A DNA stretch of 64,000 nt, taken from contig NC_057834.1 in assembly GCF_910594005.1 (NCBI RefSeq), positions 105,489,650 to 105,553,649 on the forward strand, read 5' to 3'. A program made the translations under genes and the position numbers. Below the pieces are notes generated by a model. It saw only the letters and a program-made list of their open reading frames with translations, made no database searches and was not told the origin of the DNA. Within the stretch, counting starts at the first letter, position 1. Each line of letters begins with the position of its first letter. This stretch comes from Cervus elaphus. Its lineage: Eukaryota > Chordata > Mammalia > Artiodactyla > Cervidae. Shown piece by piece: positions 21,988 to 31,905 of this stretch.

Positions 21988-22091
21988 GCCACTATAGTAC
22001 CTGGCATACAGTTCATCAATAACTGTTGAATGAGTGGATGAATATGAGGGAAGTTGGTGAAGCTAATTATCCCATTTATTCATTCATTCAT
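21988..22091 (+). mobile_element. L2 3' tail followed by ATTC repeats
   Basis: agtacctggcatacagttca, then tgttgaatgagtggatgaat match the L2 end. The short attcattcattcatt run at 22077-22091 lies just beyond. Confidence 0.55.
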
Positions 22092-22149
22092 TGCCTCCGG
22101 TGAAGATCTTTTCATTTAAAGAACTCCCCCTGTGGTCTATGGGGAAGGG

Positions 22150-22285
22150 TTGGGTGAGTCAGGAGCAGTGTCCAGGCAGGTTGAGTGACCGGCCCAGGTC
22201 ATTCCACAGGTTGGGAGGCCAGTCAGCAGAGCCAGAGCTAAATTCAGAGCCCTGCGCTCTGCCAGGTCCTGTAGGTCCTCAGCCA
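22150..22285 (-). mobile_element. MIR SINE fragment
   Basis: ggttgagtgaccggcccagg, tcattccacaggttgggagg and agccagagctaaattcagag follow the reverse MIR core. Confidence 0.7.
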
Positions 22286-22779
22286 ATCAGGGCGATGCAC
22301 TGCGGTAGATTGTACACATGTTGCTTTCCATGAACACTGATGTTGTTTGGAGCATAAGGCTGCATTGAACAGATCTCAACTACATGGAACAAAAGTAACT
22401 TTGAAAAAAAAATTCCTCACACACTCACACCCTTCCTGCCTGCCCTGTTGTGATTTTGCACCAAGGGTGCATTTTAATTGATGAAATGTGCTACACAGCC
22501 CAACCAAATTGAAAAGTAGCAACCTTCACTTACCATTTGGAGATGTGACGGAAGTGCCAGAAGTTAGACTCGGAGGACTAAATGAAATAACAGAAGCTCC
22601 CTATCCTCTCTTGAAGAAGCTCATTAGTTTTTGCTTTCTCACATTCTGTTTGCTGTGGCCCACAGCCAAAAATGGCAACGGCAAAGATAATAAGTGAGAG
22701 TTAAAAATATGTGCAGAGTGGCTGGGCTGAGTGAGACCCCAGGCAGCTGGAGGAGTAGCTCAGGTAAGGGAGAAGCTGG
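22286..22779. other. Unassigned unique sequence
   Basis: No repeat or gene recognised. The frame at 22488-22697 has no domain or splice context. Confidence 0.5.
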
Positions 22780-23087
22780 GAAGGAGACAGGAGGGAAAAG
22801 AGGGACAGGGAGGGGAGCCGAGACAGACTTGGAGAGACAGAGAGACACCTACATAGAGAGAGACCCAGACAGAGAGATGGGGAGATAGAAGCAGGGCAAC
22901 AGAGAGCCCGAGAGGGACAGGCAGAGAGGACAGAAAACGAGAGCATGTGGGGGAAATCGACACACACGCTCAGAGACAGAAGGACATACACTGAGGTGGG
23001 GAAAGAGAGAAAGAGAGAGAGGAGGAGTGGGGAAGAAAGGTGGGGAGGGAGGGAGAGACAGAGAGAGAGGGAGAGACGGGAGACTGC
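22780..23087. repeat. GA-rich purine tract, about 300 bases
   Basis: Dominated by GAGA, AGACAG and GGGA units on the plus strand, with scattered C and T. The long minus-strand frames here (for example 22701-23102) are low-complexity Ser/Leu/Pro products of the tract, not genes. Confidence 0.93.
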
Positions 23088-23290
23088 AGGTGCTCTGAGC
23101 AAGCCTCTGTACCAAACAGGGGTGGGTCAAAGTCAAGACCATGCGGTGGGGAGGAGCTGGGGCAGAGTCAATCCCATCAGGATGCCCCCTTCTCACACTC
23201 CGCTCAGGGCAGCAGTTAGATGCAGAGAACCAGACTTAACGTGAATTGCAAAGGCAGCCATGAGACTGACAAGCAGGAGAGGGATTCCTT

Positions 23291-23309
23291 CTTGTCATCA
23301 AATGACAAG
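23291..23309. repeat. Short perfect inverted repeat
   Basis: cttgtcat and atgacaag surround caa. An 8-base stem with a 3-base loop, small enough to be chance. Confidence 0.5.
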
Positions 23310-23349
23310 TTACAGAGAGTGGTCCCTCTGGTCCCAGTGCCCAGTTACC

Positions 23350-23440
23350 AGCTAAGCTGAGCACCCTCATGCTCTCCCCATTTTATCACCTAATTCCTGT
23401 ATCCCCAGCTCTGACACCAGACCTGGATGGCACAGAAGCT
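23350..23440 (+). mobile_element. L2 3' end-like fragment
   Basis: ctaattcctgtatccccagc and gctgagtatgtgctgg resemble the L2 end. Confidence 0.45.
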
Positions 23441-23544
23441 TGCTGAGTATGTGCTGGTGGCCATAAGTGATTGTGGCACCGCTTTCTCCCTCAAAGCTTT
23501 TCCTTGACACCAGATAGTCCTCGCCTCTATTCAGCGAACTGCTG

Positions 23545-23790
23545 AGCACCTACTGTGTGCCAGACAGTGAACGGACACAATCTCTTTCCCAAAAAACTTT
23601 CATTTTACTGGGAGAGACAGACGAGGACATAAGCACCTCCACTCCAAGCAGAGCACAGGGGCCCAACCAGACCAACCTGGGCCACTCTTGAAGGAGTGTT
23701 ATGTGGACAAGTCTTGACAAATGCCACAGTGTGCAGGCACACTGGGGTCTGAAAGGAAATATCAGAGAGCAAAAAAAGGAAAGGAAAAGA
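23545..23790 (-). mobile_element. L2 LINE 3' fragment
   Basis: Reverse L2: gctgagcacctactgtgtgc, aactttcattttactgggag, agacagacgaggacataagc. Confidence 0.65.
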
Positions 23791-23794
23791 CAAG

Positions 23795-24005
23795 GAGAAG
23801 AAGCCAGCATTTACTCTTGGGCTAGGCACTATCGCATGTTATGTCATTGAATCTACACAGAGTAACCTTAGCAGGTGGCCATTTTATCATCACTTTTTTT
23901 TTTTCCTTTGGTAGATATGAAAATGTAAGTTCAGAGAGGTTCAGGAACCATTCCAAATTCCCTCAGCTATACAGTGACAGAGTCACTAGCTCGGGTGAGT
24001 CTTTC
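23795..24005 (-). mobile_element. MIR SINE
   Basis: Reverse MIR: gccagcatttactcttgggc, taggcactatcgcatgttat, tagatatgaaaatgtaagtt, cagagaggttcaggaaccat, cagtgacagagtcactagct. Confidence 0.8.
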
Positions 24006-24735
24006 TATTGCCCCCCAGGTCCCCCTCCATTCCTTCCAAGGCCTCATGAGATTTCTCATCCTCCCAGGAGACAAAGAGCTGCCTTTAACACTAAGGCAGG
24101 TCCAGAGCTGGCTGCCACCCGCCCCTCCATAAATGTATTTTTCAACAATGAGGTTTTCTCTGCAAGTTAGTGATTTTATGGCTCTTAGCAAAAATCTGTG
24201 ACACCAGATGTTAAATGCAGCAGGAGAAAGTTATTTTCATCAGTGAAATCTTGCACAGTGCACCGAGTCTGGTCACATATCTGACTCCAGGCAACGTGCG
24301 ATCTGATTTCTGTTCACAGCAAAGGGCTCGGCAAGGGCTGACGGAGACGTAAGCGGCTGTTTGGCTCTCTGGGTGTTGGGAAAGGGGGCAGCTCAGTCTT
24401 CTCTTGTGACTTGACTGATAAACAACACCTGGCTTGTCTGTGGGATCACTCCCCTCGACCAGAAACCCCACCATAACTTGCCAGGGCCTTGACAATGGCC
24501 TGCCAGGGACTTGTCCACACTGTGGCCATCATTCCCTTGAGTCTCGAGGGTTGTGTCCTGCTGACCCCTCCGCTATTTCACTTCTGTCTTCTCTCACTAA
24601 TGCATTCAATCCTGACTAGGTTCCTGGGTCAACCCTCTGAAGCCCATGAAACTGCCATTTTCTTGACAGGTAAACAATAGACAAATATTGGCAGTTGCAT
24701 AACATTTGTGCTAGTATATTGACAACCTCAGTATT
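24006..24735. other. Unassigned unique sequence
   Basis: About 730 bases with scattered CpG and no repeat. Frames at 23967-24191, 24211-24495 and 24434-24619 overlap on both strands and show no domain. Confidence 0.5.
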
Positions 24736-24739
24736 GTAT

Positions 24740-24885
24740 CCAGAGTCCTTTCTTCCTTGTAAATTAGGGTGCTGTTTGTACCTAGATCATAGGGCTGTTG
24801 GAACGCTAAATTAGATCATGTTTATGGAGCACCGAGAATATGCTTGGAACATAGTCAGTGTCCAACAAACGGAAGCCAGTGTTGG
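24740..24885 (+). mobile_element. MIR SINE 3' half
   Basis: gtacctagatcatagggctg, ttggaacgctaaattagatc, cttggaacatagtcagtgtc follow the sense MIR 3' half. Confidence 0.7.
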
Positions 24886-25590
24886 GATGTTACTATTGTT
24901 CCAGGCTCCTCACCCTGTCTGTTCCCAGAGAGAGTCTTGCCTGATGCTTATTTGTTCCCTTTCTCACAACTTGGGCCCGCCTGATACCTTGGCCCAGATG
25001 CCAGGTCCCCGTTAACAAAGTATGTACCTTTAGTCCCTGCCTGCCTGTCATTGCCTGGGTTCAGGTGGTGCCTTCATGGTCTGACTGCCCCAGGATGGCC
25101 AGCCTCTGGGGCAGAGTTAGTTCTCTAAGCCCTGTGATCATTAAGTCTTAGGTTTGCTTTCCAGTGCATCTAGAAGCAGTGAGATAGCAGTGTGTTCTGG
25201 GAGGCCCAGGGACTGCTCAGGCCAGGCAGTTCTGTAAACTTAGAAACCTGATATCTGTTTTTTAAACTCAGAATGGAGCAGGGCTCAGGGTGGATTCCTA
25301 CTAGCCTGGCTTCCAAGAGACCAGTTCACGAGCTGAGCCAATTTATTCATTTTCAATGAGAAACAGAACAGCTGAAGGGGCAGGAATGTTGGGGTCAGCA
25401 CATGTTCTCCCGGTAGGAAATCTGCAGGGAAACTTTATGGGCTATTTGGTGAAGAGTGAATCTGAGAAAAGGAGGCCAAGCATCTTGACATGCTGAGGAA
25501 TCCTCTGCCCACAGCAGAGTGCCCTCTCCAGCCCAGCTGCCAACTGGAGTCAGTGGTTTCCCCCCTGACTTTCTCTTGATCAGGGCCGGG
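24886..25590. other. Unassigned unique sequence
   Basis: No repeat or gene recognised in about 700 bases. Confidence 0.5.
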
Positions 25591-25593
25591 TGA

Positions 25594-25786
25594 AAGGAGC
25601 CATTTGGTTCAAATGGTAAAGTATCTGTCTGCCATGCAGCAGACCCAGGTTCAATCTCTGGGTTGGGAAGATCCTCTGAAGAAGGGAATACTCACTCCAG
25701 CATTCTTGTGTGGAGAAATGGAGAATTCCATGGACAGAGGAGCCTGGTGGGCTACAGTCCCTGGGGTTGTAAAGTCAGATGTGACT
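25594..25786 (+). mobile_element. Bov-tA SINE ending in a T-rich tract
   Basis: Head ggagccatttggttcaaatg, tail tacagtccctggggttgtaa and gtcagatgtgac. Instead of the usual end, a T-rich tract follows (25787-25835), and a second SINE/BovB-like tail appears at 25872-25915. Confidence 0.88.
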
Positions 25787-25835
25787 TTTTTTTTCTTTTT
25801 TCTTCCCTCTAGGTTTTTTTTTTCCTATTCCACTA
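25787..25835. repeat. T-rich pyrimidine tract
   Basis: Runs of nine or more T separated by C, CCCTCT and AGG. Sits between two related SINE/BovB tail segments. Confidence 0.85.
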
Positions 25836-25871
25836 TGACCCCTCCCCTTTGGTGAAGACTATCTTTCCGTG

Positions 25872-26112
25872 GGGCCACAAAGAGTCAGACATGACTTAGC
25901 AAATGAACAATAACAAACAACAGCATCTTTCATCACACATAGCAATATCATTTGATGCTGTTAAGGGGCTTACATAACTCAATGACACTATGAGCTATGC
26001 TGGGCAGGGCCACCCAAGATGGAAGGCTCATAGCAGAGTTCTGACAAAATGTAATCCACTGGAGGAGGGAATGGTCAACCACCCCAGGATACTTACCAAG
26101 AGAACCTCATAA
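25872..26112 (+). mobile_element. BovB LINE 5'-region fragment
   Basis: ggggccacaaagagtcagac, then atcatttgatgctgttaagg, atgacactatgagctatgct, cacccaagatggaaggctca and aatccactggaggagggaat. These match the 5' end of BovB, upstream of its ORF. Only this end is present, whereas the other copies here are 3' ends, so this is either a 3'-truncated copy or a rearranged one. Confidence 0.7.
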
Positions 26113-26199
26113 ACTGTATAAAAAAAATCGGCTATTAACTCCTTGAAATTCAATTAATCTCTATGATGCCTTCCTGTGAGATTATCCAAATCTTATTCA

Positions 26200-26880
26200 G
26201 TTCAGTTCACTTCAATGACAAATATTTATTGTACACCTACTACATGCTAGTAGGCCTGCCTACAATTCTCTGGGTCATATTAAATTCAGTCTCTTCAACC
26301 AAATTTGATTTGACAAGTACTTATTGAGTTAGGTCCTGTATTAACTGGGGCCATAGCAAGCAGACCCCAGGGCTACATTGGTAGACTGTATATATGCTAT
26401 CTTTACCTAGAGATCTAGTTAGGGGAACTAGGCAGGTGAATAGTCAATTACAAAACAGCGTAGAAAGGTTAAGATAGCAAAATACAAAGTGCAGGGGAGT
26501 CATATGAAAGGCATTTGATTTACCTTTAAGGTTTCAGGGAGGGCTTCCTGGAAAAAGTGACACCTGCCTTGGGGCCTGAAAGATCAATAGAGGAAAGTGT
26601 GCACATGTGCTTGCGTTTGTTTGGGCATGTGTGTACACGTGTGCTTGCATATGTATTATTTTTGTGTGTATGTGTATGCACACCTGTGCAGGTGTATGTG
26701 TACAATTATGTGCACATGTATGTGTGTGTGTGTGTGGCACAGCAAGATCTCGCAGACTGTGTTAGGGAAGGAGGACTTTGTCCTCACAGCGATGGGAAGT
26801 AATTGGAAAGTCATAAGCAGACTGTGAAGTAATCCTATTAGTGGTTTAGGAAGATCACTTGGACTACAGTGAGAGCTTTG
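26200..26880 (-). mobile_element. L2 LINE fragment containing a TG tract
   Basis: Reverse L2: atttattgtacacctactac, gtcaattacaaaacagcgta, cagggagggcttcctggaaa, ggggcctgaaagatcaatag; beyond the TG tract it resumes with gaaggaggactttgtcctca, agtcataagcagactgtgaa and aggaagatcacttggactac. Confidence 0.7.
26597..26740. repeat. Imperfect (TG)n/(TGCA)n tract inside L2
   Basis: Alternating purine-pyrimidine sequence (TGTG, GCAC, CATG, TACAC). Its longest clean run, tgtatgtgtgtgtgtgtgtg, ends near 26734. Such alternation is prone to Z-DNA. Confidence 0.9.
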
Positions 26881-27865
26881 TGGGATTTTCAGTGTCCTTC
26901 ACTAATACTTTTCTAGATACGTGTCTCAATTTCTGGTTACACATGATTAAATGTTCCTTATAAATTATGGATTTTCTAGATCATCTGATTCATTATTTTC
27001 AAGTTTCTGATGGATTAGGGTGTGGGTTGGGGAACACTCTTTGTCACTCTTTGTCATGAAGGGAACATGTCCCTGTTGCCGCTCTCTTCCTGCCTGGAGT
27101 TGCTAGAAACGACCCATGACACCTCACAACACCTGAGACTAGTGATAAAATGTGGAATGGTGCTCACAGAGAAGAGGTCTTTTCATTAGTGTTGAAACAC
27201 TCTTTTGGAGGGAGAAAGTGTTGTAAAGACGTTAAAGGTGAGAATTACGAACTGTGCATTTGTTTGCGTAGGTTACTAACTGATCTCTGTGCTACGGAGC
27301 ACTCCAGTGGGTGAATGCAGGCAACATCATTGATGACTTCATTAATGGGAAAGGCTCTGGGGAGGGACAGAGATAATCCTGTTAGGGAAATCAGCCTGTT
27401 CTAATTGAAGGAGTGGGAGCAGAGGGGCCCCATTTCTTCTCCCTCATTTGCTATCAGCAGAGGAAGCAAAAGCCTGGCGGCTCTGCCTGCAACTAGGTGT
27501 CCTTTTGCCAAGAGGAGAAAGAGGGACCTGAGCTGTCGTGCACCGTGACCTGCCTTTGGGGACTTTCACGGTGAGGTGGGGGAGAAGGGAGCAAAATGGA
27601 TCTTCTTGATACTTACAGAGGTGCTGTTCATGGTGGTCCTGGTTCTAACACATGCAAGGGGGCTTTGCCTAAATTTCCCATGTTTTGCCATTTATCCATT
27701 AAAAATCACATGTTTGTGTACTTGAGGCACATGGATAAGGGGTGCAGTCCTGATGGGGCTAGCTCTTACAATTTTAGAAAACAGATGGATTTGTGATTCA
27801 TCTTGGCTGTATGGGCCTCTGTCTGTAGGTTTCTCTTCCTGCCACTCATTCCCTTGGTGGATATT
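26881..27865. other. Unassigned, mostly unique
   Basis: About 1 kb without recognised repeats. The frame at 27596-27796 has no domain. A 10-base tandem duplication (actctttgtc twice) sits at about 27037-27056. Confidence 0.5.
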
Positions 27866-27986
27866 CTCCCCTTCCTCTTTTCCCCTTTCCTTTCTTCCCT
27901 CTTCCCTCCCTCCTTCCTCTCTCTTTCCTTTCTTTTTTCCCCCCTCTCTCCTTCTTTCCTTCCTCTCACTTTCTATTTCTTTCTTG
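27866..27986. repeat. C/T-rich pyrimidine tract
   Basis: TTCC, CTTTCC and TCTC units over about 120 bases with very few purines on the plus strand. The overlapping frames on both strands are low-complexity artefacts. Confidence 0.92.
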
Positions 27987-28159
27987 AAAGATCAGTAAAT
28001 TGCAACTTAAACGCATTCCATAAACATTTCTAGAGCACCAACTATGGGCTATTACAATGGTGTCTCCAAAAACATGGAAAACACAGGCCATACTATCAAA
28101 GGCAACTGCTAATAGTTCTTCTGTAAGGCACAATGTTCTGAGGTCATAAGAGAGTGGGA

Positions 28160-28350
28160 GAAGGCACTTAATGAGCAACTACTATTGGCCAGCTACTTTA
28201 CACACATTATTTCTTTTAATCCTTATGAAAACCATATGAAGTAGGAATTTTAATCCCTATTGTATTTACAAGGAAGTGAGATTCAGGGGAGGTAAATAAC
28301 TTGCTCAGTGTCACAGACATTGACTATGTCCATTTGATTCTGAATTCATA
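28160..28350 (-). mobile_element. MIR SINE
   Basis: Reverse MIR: attatttcttttaatcctta, accatatgaagtaggaattt, ttcaggggaggtaaataact, tgctcagtgtcacagacatt. Confidence 0.85.
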
Positions 28351-28424
28351 TTTGCTTGACTAGTGTTTCAAAGTATAAAGAGAACATATCAAGCTTTTGT
28401 CAGGAGAATGGGGCTCTCAGTAAA

Positions 28425-28638
28425 GGTCTTTGCCGGTGGTTTAGTGGTAAAGAATCTGCCTGCAATGCAGGAGATGCAGCAGGAGGCTTGGGTTCGATCC
28501 CTGGTTGGGAAGTCCTCTGGAGAAGGAAATGGCAACCCACTCCAATATTCTTGCCTGGAAAATCCCCTGAACAGAACAAGCTGGTGGGTTACAGTTCTGG
28601 GATCACAAAAGAGTCAGACATGACTTAGAGACCAGTAA
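28425..28638 (+). mobile_element. Bov-tA SINE
   Basis: Head tctttgccggtggtttagtg, middle cttgggttcgatccctggtt, tail gagtcagacatgacttagag. A BovB 3' end begins immediately after it. Confidence 0.93.
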
Positions 28639-28860
28639 AGGAAAAGACCCTGATGCTGGGAGGGATTGGGGGCAGGAGGAGAAGGGGGCGACAGAGGATG
28701 AGATGGCTGGATGGCATCACCGACTCGATGGGCATGAGTTTGAGTAAACTCCGGGAGTTGGTGATGGACAGGGAGGCCTGGCGTGCTGCGATTCATGGGG
28801 TCGCAAAGAGTCGGACACGACTGAGCAACTGAACTGAACTGAACTGAACTGAACTGAAAG
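28639..28860 (+). mobile_element. Young BovB LINE 3' end with (CTGAA)n tail
   Basis: Closest to consensus of the BovB copies in the window (gggagggattgggggcagga, ggatggcatcaccgactcga, gtcgcaaagagtcggacacg). It ends in five or six tandem ACTGA units (28826-28858), the simple-repeat tail typical of RTE elements. Severe 5' truncation leaves about 220 bases. Confidence 0.95.
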
Positions 28861-29084
28861 GATTCACAGATAAGTTACATGGGAGATGGATATTGAAGAA
28901 ATAATAGATACTCTTTTAATTTTTTTTAAAGTAGAATTTTATAGTGGTATAAGATTTTTAAATAGAGAGAGAAAGGAAACAGACAAGGAAATTTTTTTAC
29001 CTGCATATTAAATGAGAGCAAGTATCAAAGGCAGACATTCACTCTGCAAATGGATTTGTTGGGAAGCAGCAAGATGTACTGGTG

Positions 29085-29300
29085 GGGGAAATAGGCTTTG
29101 AAATCACCCAAACCTGGATTTGAGACCCAACTCCGTTAACTCACTAGCTTACGAGTGTGATCTTTTGCAAAATAACCATTCTGAGGCTCAGTTTTTGCAT
29201 CTATAAAATGGGACTAGTAATATCTATAGTAGTACCTGTGAAGATTAAATGAGTACATGTTTATAACATGCCTGGCACATGGTACATCTACTGTATGGGC
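29085..29300 (+). mobile_element. MIR SINE
   Basis: Sense MIR: acctggatttgagacccaac, ctgaggctcagtttttgcat, ctataaaatgggactagtaa, aagattaaatgagtacatgt, catgcctggcacatggtaca. Confidence 0.88.
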
Positions 29301-29312
29301 CTTTGATCCAAG

Positions 29313-29351
29313 TTAAGATAAGATAAGCAGCTTATCTTAAGATAAGATAAA
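29313..29351. promoter_or_regulatory. Cluster of five GATA-type motifs (possible)
   Basis: AGATAA occurs at 29316-29321, 29321-29326, 29340-29345 and 29345-29350, and its reverse (TTATCT) at 29332-29337. The centre forms a perfect 9-base inverted repeat (taagataag, cag, cttatctta) at 29319-29339. Regulatory use is inference; it could also be a short pentanucleotide repeat. Confidence 0.4.
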
Positions 29352-29636
29352 TAGCTACCTGTTGGGGTGAAGTCCGCAGGCCCAGAAGTGAGGAATTTCC
29401 AGACTCCTCTGGAGGTGGGTGATGACTGTCAGAGGCAAACACCACTGCCTCTAATGACACACCACTTGGCCACATCTGGGAACATAATTATGTCCACTTT
29501 TTATTGTCTTGTTGGTAAAAGTTCTTATAGACTTCTGTTCCCTAAGAAGACCATTTTGGAAGCATTTATTATTTCTGATGCTAGCTCAGAGGCTAGCTCG
29601 CTCCTCTTCACATCTGTAGTATGATATGCAAGGCCA

Positions 29637-29842
29637 GGGCTTCTCTGATAGCTCAGTTGGTAAAGAATCTGCCTGTAATACAGGAGACCCCAGTTCGATT
29701 CCTGGGTTGGGAAGATCCGCTGGAGAAGGGAAATGTTACCCACTCCAGTATTCTGGCCTGGAGAATTCCGTGGACTGTATAGTCCGTGGGGTCACAAAGA
29801 GTCAGAAAAGACTGAATGACATTCACTTTCACTTTTCATGTG
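29637..29842 (+). mobile_element. Bov-tA SINE (variant with gtatagtcc tail)
   Basis: Head ggcttctctgatagctcagt, middle ccagttcgattcctgggttg, tail tggactgtatagtccgtggg and gaatgacattcactttcact. The tail marks the Bov-tA2/tA3 type seen in dimer form at 49288. Confidence 0.94.
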
Positions 29843-30120
29843 AGGCCAAGGGGAGCCCTGTGGTGGGTACATTAAGATGCTTTGGTCCATGGAGGCCAGT
29901 TTGATATGTGCAGCAGAAGGCCTATGATGCTCAAAAAGTCTAAGGTCCAAAAACTCTGTGGAAATGGGTCTGTGGGACTCAGGAAGATGTGGCCTCATAA
30001 AAATCCTAGACTAGTGCCCTGGAGTCCAGGGTCTCGGGACAAAGGGTCAATGAAGAAAAAGATGTGGCAAGCCCTGGAAAGGCTGCAGACATGAACCATT
30101 ACTGTGAAGATCAGCTTCTT

Positions 30121-30147
30121 TGTGTGTGTGTGTGTGTGTGTGTGTGT
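30121..30147. repeat. (TG)13 microsatellite at a SINE tail
   Basis: Uninterrupted TG run of 27 bases directly at the 3' (tail) side of the minus-strand Bov-tA that follows. It is the purest dinucleotide run in the window and likely length-variable. Confidence 0.97.
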
Positions 30148-30352
30148 ACATGCTCCATAGTGTCTGACTCTTTGCAACCCCATGGACTGTAACCCACCAA
30201 GTCCCTCTGTCCCTGGAATTCTCCAGGCAAGACTACTGGAGTGGGTAGCTGTTTCCTCTCCCAGGGGATCTTCCTGACTCAGGGACTGAACCCATGTCTC
30301 CTTTGTCTCCTGCATTGTAGGCGGATTCTTTACCTGCTGAGCCACCAGGGGT
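30148..30352 (-). mobile_element. Bov-tA SINE
   Basis: catagtgtctgactctttgc through cctgcattgtaggcggattc and the head ctgctgagccaccaggggtc. Confidence 0.93.
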
Positions 30353-30630
30353 CAGTTTCTTTATCCAAGACCAAACTTCCCAGGAGAACAGTGCTTCACA
30401 CACTACAGAAAAACCAGATTGTGCACCTTTCTTAACCTCCCCTCAGCTTCCATTCATGCTATGGCTTTAGTGCATGGTGTGCCCCGGTCACACTCTCTTC
30501 CCATCTGACCTCATCTCCTACTAGTCTCCCCTTTGTCTGCTCTTGTCCTAGCACTCTGATCTCCCTTACCTGGTTTATTTTTCTTATTTATTTAACATAT
30601 TACTAAGTTACAGTGTTAATTAGTTGCATT

Positions 30631-31263
30631 GTTGTTGTTCAGTTGCTCAGTTGTGGCTGACTCTTTGAGACCCCATAAACTGCAGCACACCAGGCTTCCC
30701 TGTCCTTCACCATCTTGTGGAACTTGCTCAAACTCATATCCATTGAGTTGGTGATGCCATCCAACCATCTCATCCTCTGTTGTCCCCTTCTTCTCTTGCC
30801 CTCAATCTTTCCCAGCATCAGGGTCTTTTCTAATGAGTCAGCTCTTCTCATCAGGTGGCCAAAGTATTGGAGCTTCAGCTTCAACATCAGTCCTTCCAAT
30901 GAATATTCAGGGTTGATTTCCTTTAAGATTCACTGGTTTGATCTCCTTGCAATCCAAGGGACTCTCAAGAGTCTTCTGCAGTACCACAATTCAAAAGCAT
31001 CAATTCTTTGGCACTCAGTCTTCTTTACGGTCTTCCTCTCACATCTGTACATGACCACTGGAAAAACTACAGCTTTGACTACACAGACCTTTGTCGGCAA
31101 AGTGATGTCTCTGCTTTTTAATATGCTGTCTAGGTTTGTCATAGCTTTTCTTCCAAGGATCAAGCATCTTTTAATTTTGTTGCTGCAGTCACCTTCTGCA
31201 GTGATTTTGGAGCCCAAGAAAATACAATATGTAACTGTTTCATCTTTTCCCCTATTTGCCATG
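30631..31263 (-). mobile_element. BovB LINE 3' part
   Basis: Reverse BovB from the tail (gttgttcagttgctcagttg) through ctcatcaggtggccaaagta, gtacatgaccactggaaaaa and gtgattttggagcccaagaa. The frames at 30639-30899 and 30930-31262 are separate remnants of the C-terminal RT region; they are not one intact frame. Confidence 0.94.
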
Positions 31264-31307
31264 CTCTATTACGTAGCTGTAATTCTCTGTTAGAATACTA
31301 CTTTAAC

Positions 31308-31718
31308 ATTCTTATGGGCTAAATTCATATGTTGAAGTTCTAACCTCTAGTCTCTCAGAAGGTGACCTTATTTGGAAATGGGGTCTTCACAGAGGTAATC
31401 AAGTTAAAATGAGGTCAGTCAGATAGGCCTTAACCTAACATGACTGGTGTCCTTAAGAAAGGCAAAATATAAACAGTATACATTGAGGTACACATGGAAG
31501 AAAGATGATGCAAAGAGATACAGGGAGCAGACAGCCACCGGGAAGCCAAGGAGAGAGGCCTGGAGCTCACCCTTCCCTTGCAGCCTTTGGAAGGGCCCCA
31601 CCCAGCACACACATTGATCTCAGACTTCCAGCCTCCAGGGGAGACAATACATGTTTGTTGTCCCCACCACCCAAGTTGTGACACATTGTCATAACAACCC
31701 TAGGAAACTAATACACAA
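31308..31718 (+). mobile_element. MLT1-type LTR (ERVL-MaLR)
   Basis: Near full-length ancient LTR: tatgggctaaattcatatgt, tgaccttatttggaaatggg, taacatgactggtgtcctta, tcagacttccagcctccagg, ctaggaaactaatacac. No internal sequence attached. Confidence 0.88.
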
Positions 31719-31749
31719 AATCTCTATAATTTACTTTTTCAAAATGAAA

Positions 31750-31905
31750 TTTATTCTGTGTCTCCCTCTGCTAAAATATAAGCTACACAATCCCAAAGCA
31801 GGGATTTTTTTTTTTTTTTCCTATTTCATTCTCGGCCATTAACCCCAGGACCAGAAAAATTCCTGGCATGTAGTTGCTGTTCAATAAATGTTTATTGAGT
31901 AAACC
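31750..31905 (+). mobile_element. L2 LINE 3' end
   Basis: ctccctctgctaaaatataa, ggaccagaaaaattcctggc, gttcaataaatgtttattga. A T15 or longer run sits inside. Confidence 0.75.

Noticed and set aside
22701..23196. Long minus-strand open frames rich in Ser, Leu and Pro
   Set aside because: They are translations of the GA-rich tract. Low complexity keeps stop codons away; there is no domain, and overlapping frames look the same.
23291..23309. Hairpin as a microRNA or attachment site
   Set aside because: An 8-base stem is far too short for a precursor miRNA and too short to exceed chance.
27753..28033. Hydrophobic-looking frames suggesting membrane segments
   Set aside because: They translate the C/T-rich tract; apparent hydrophobicity comes from Phe/Leu/Ser codons in low-complexity DNA.
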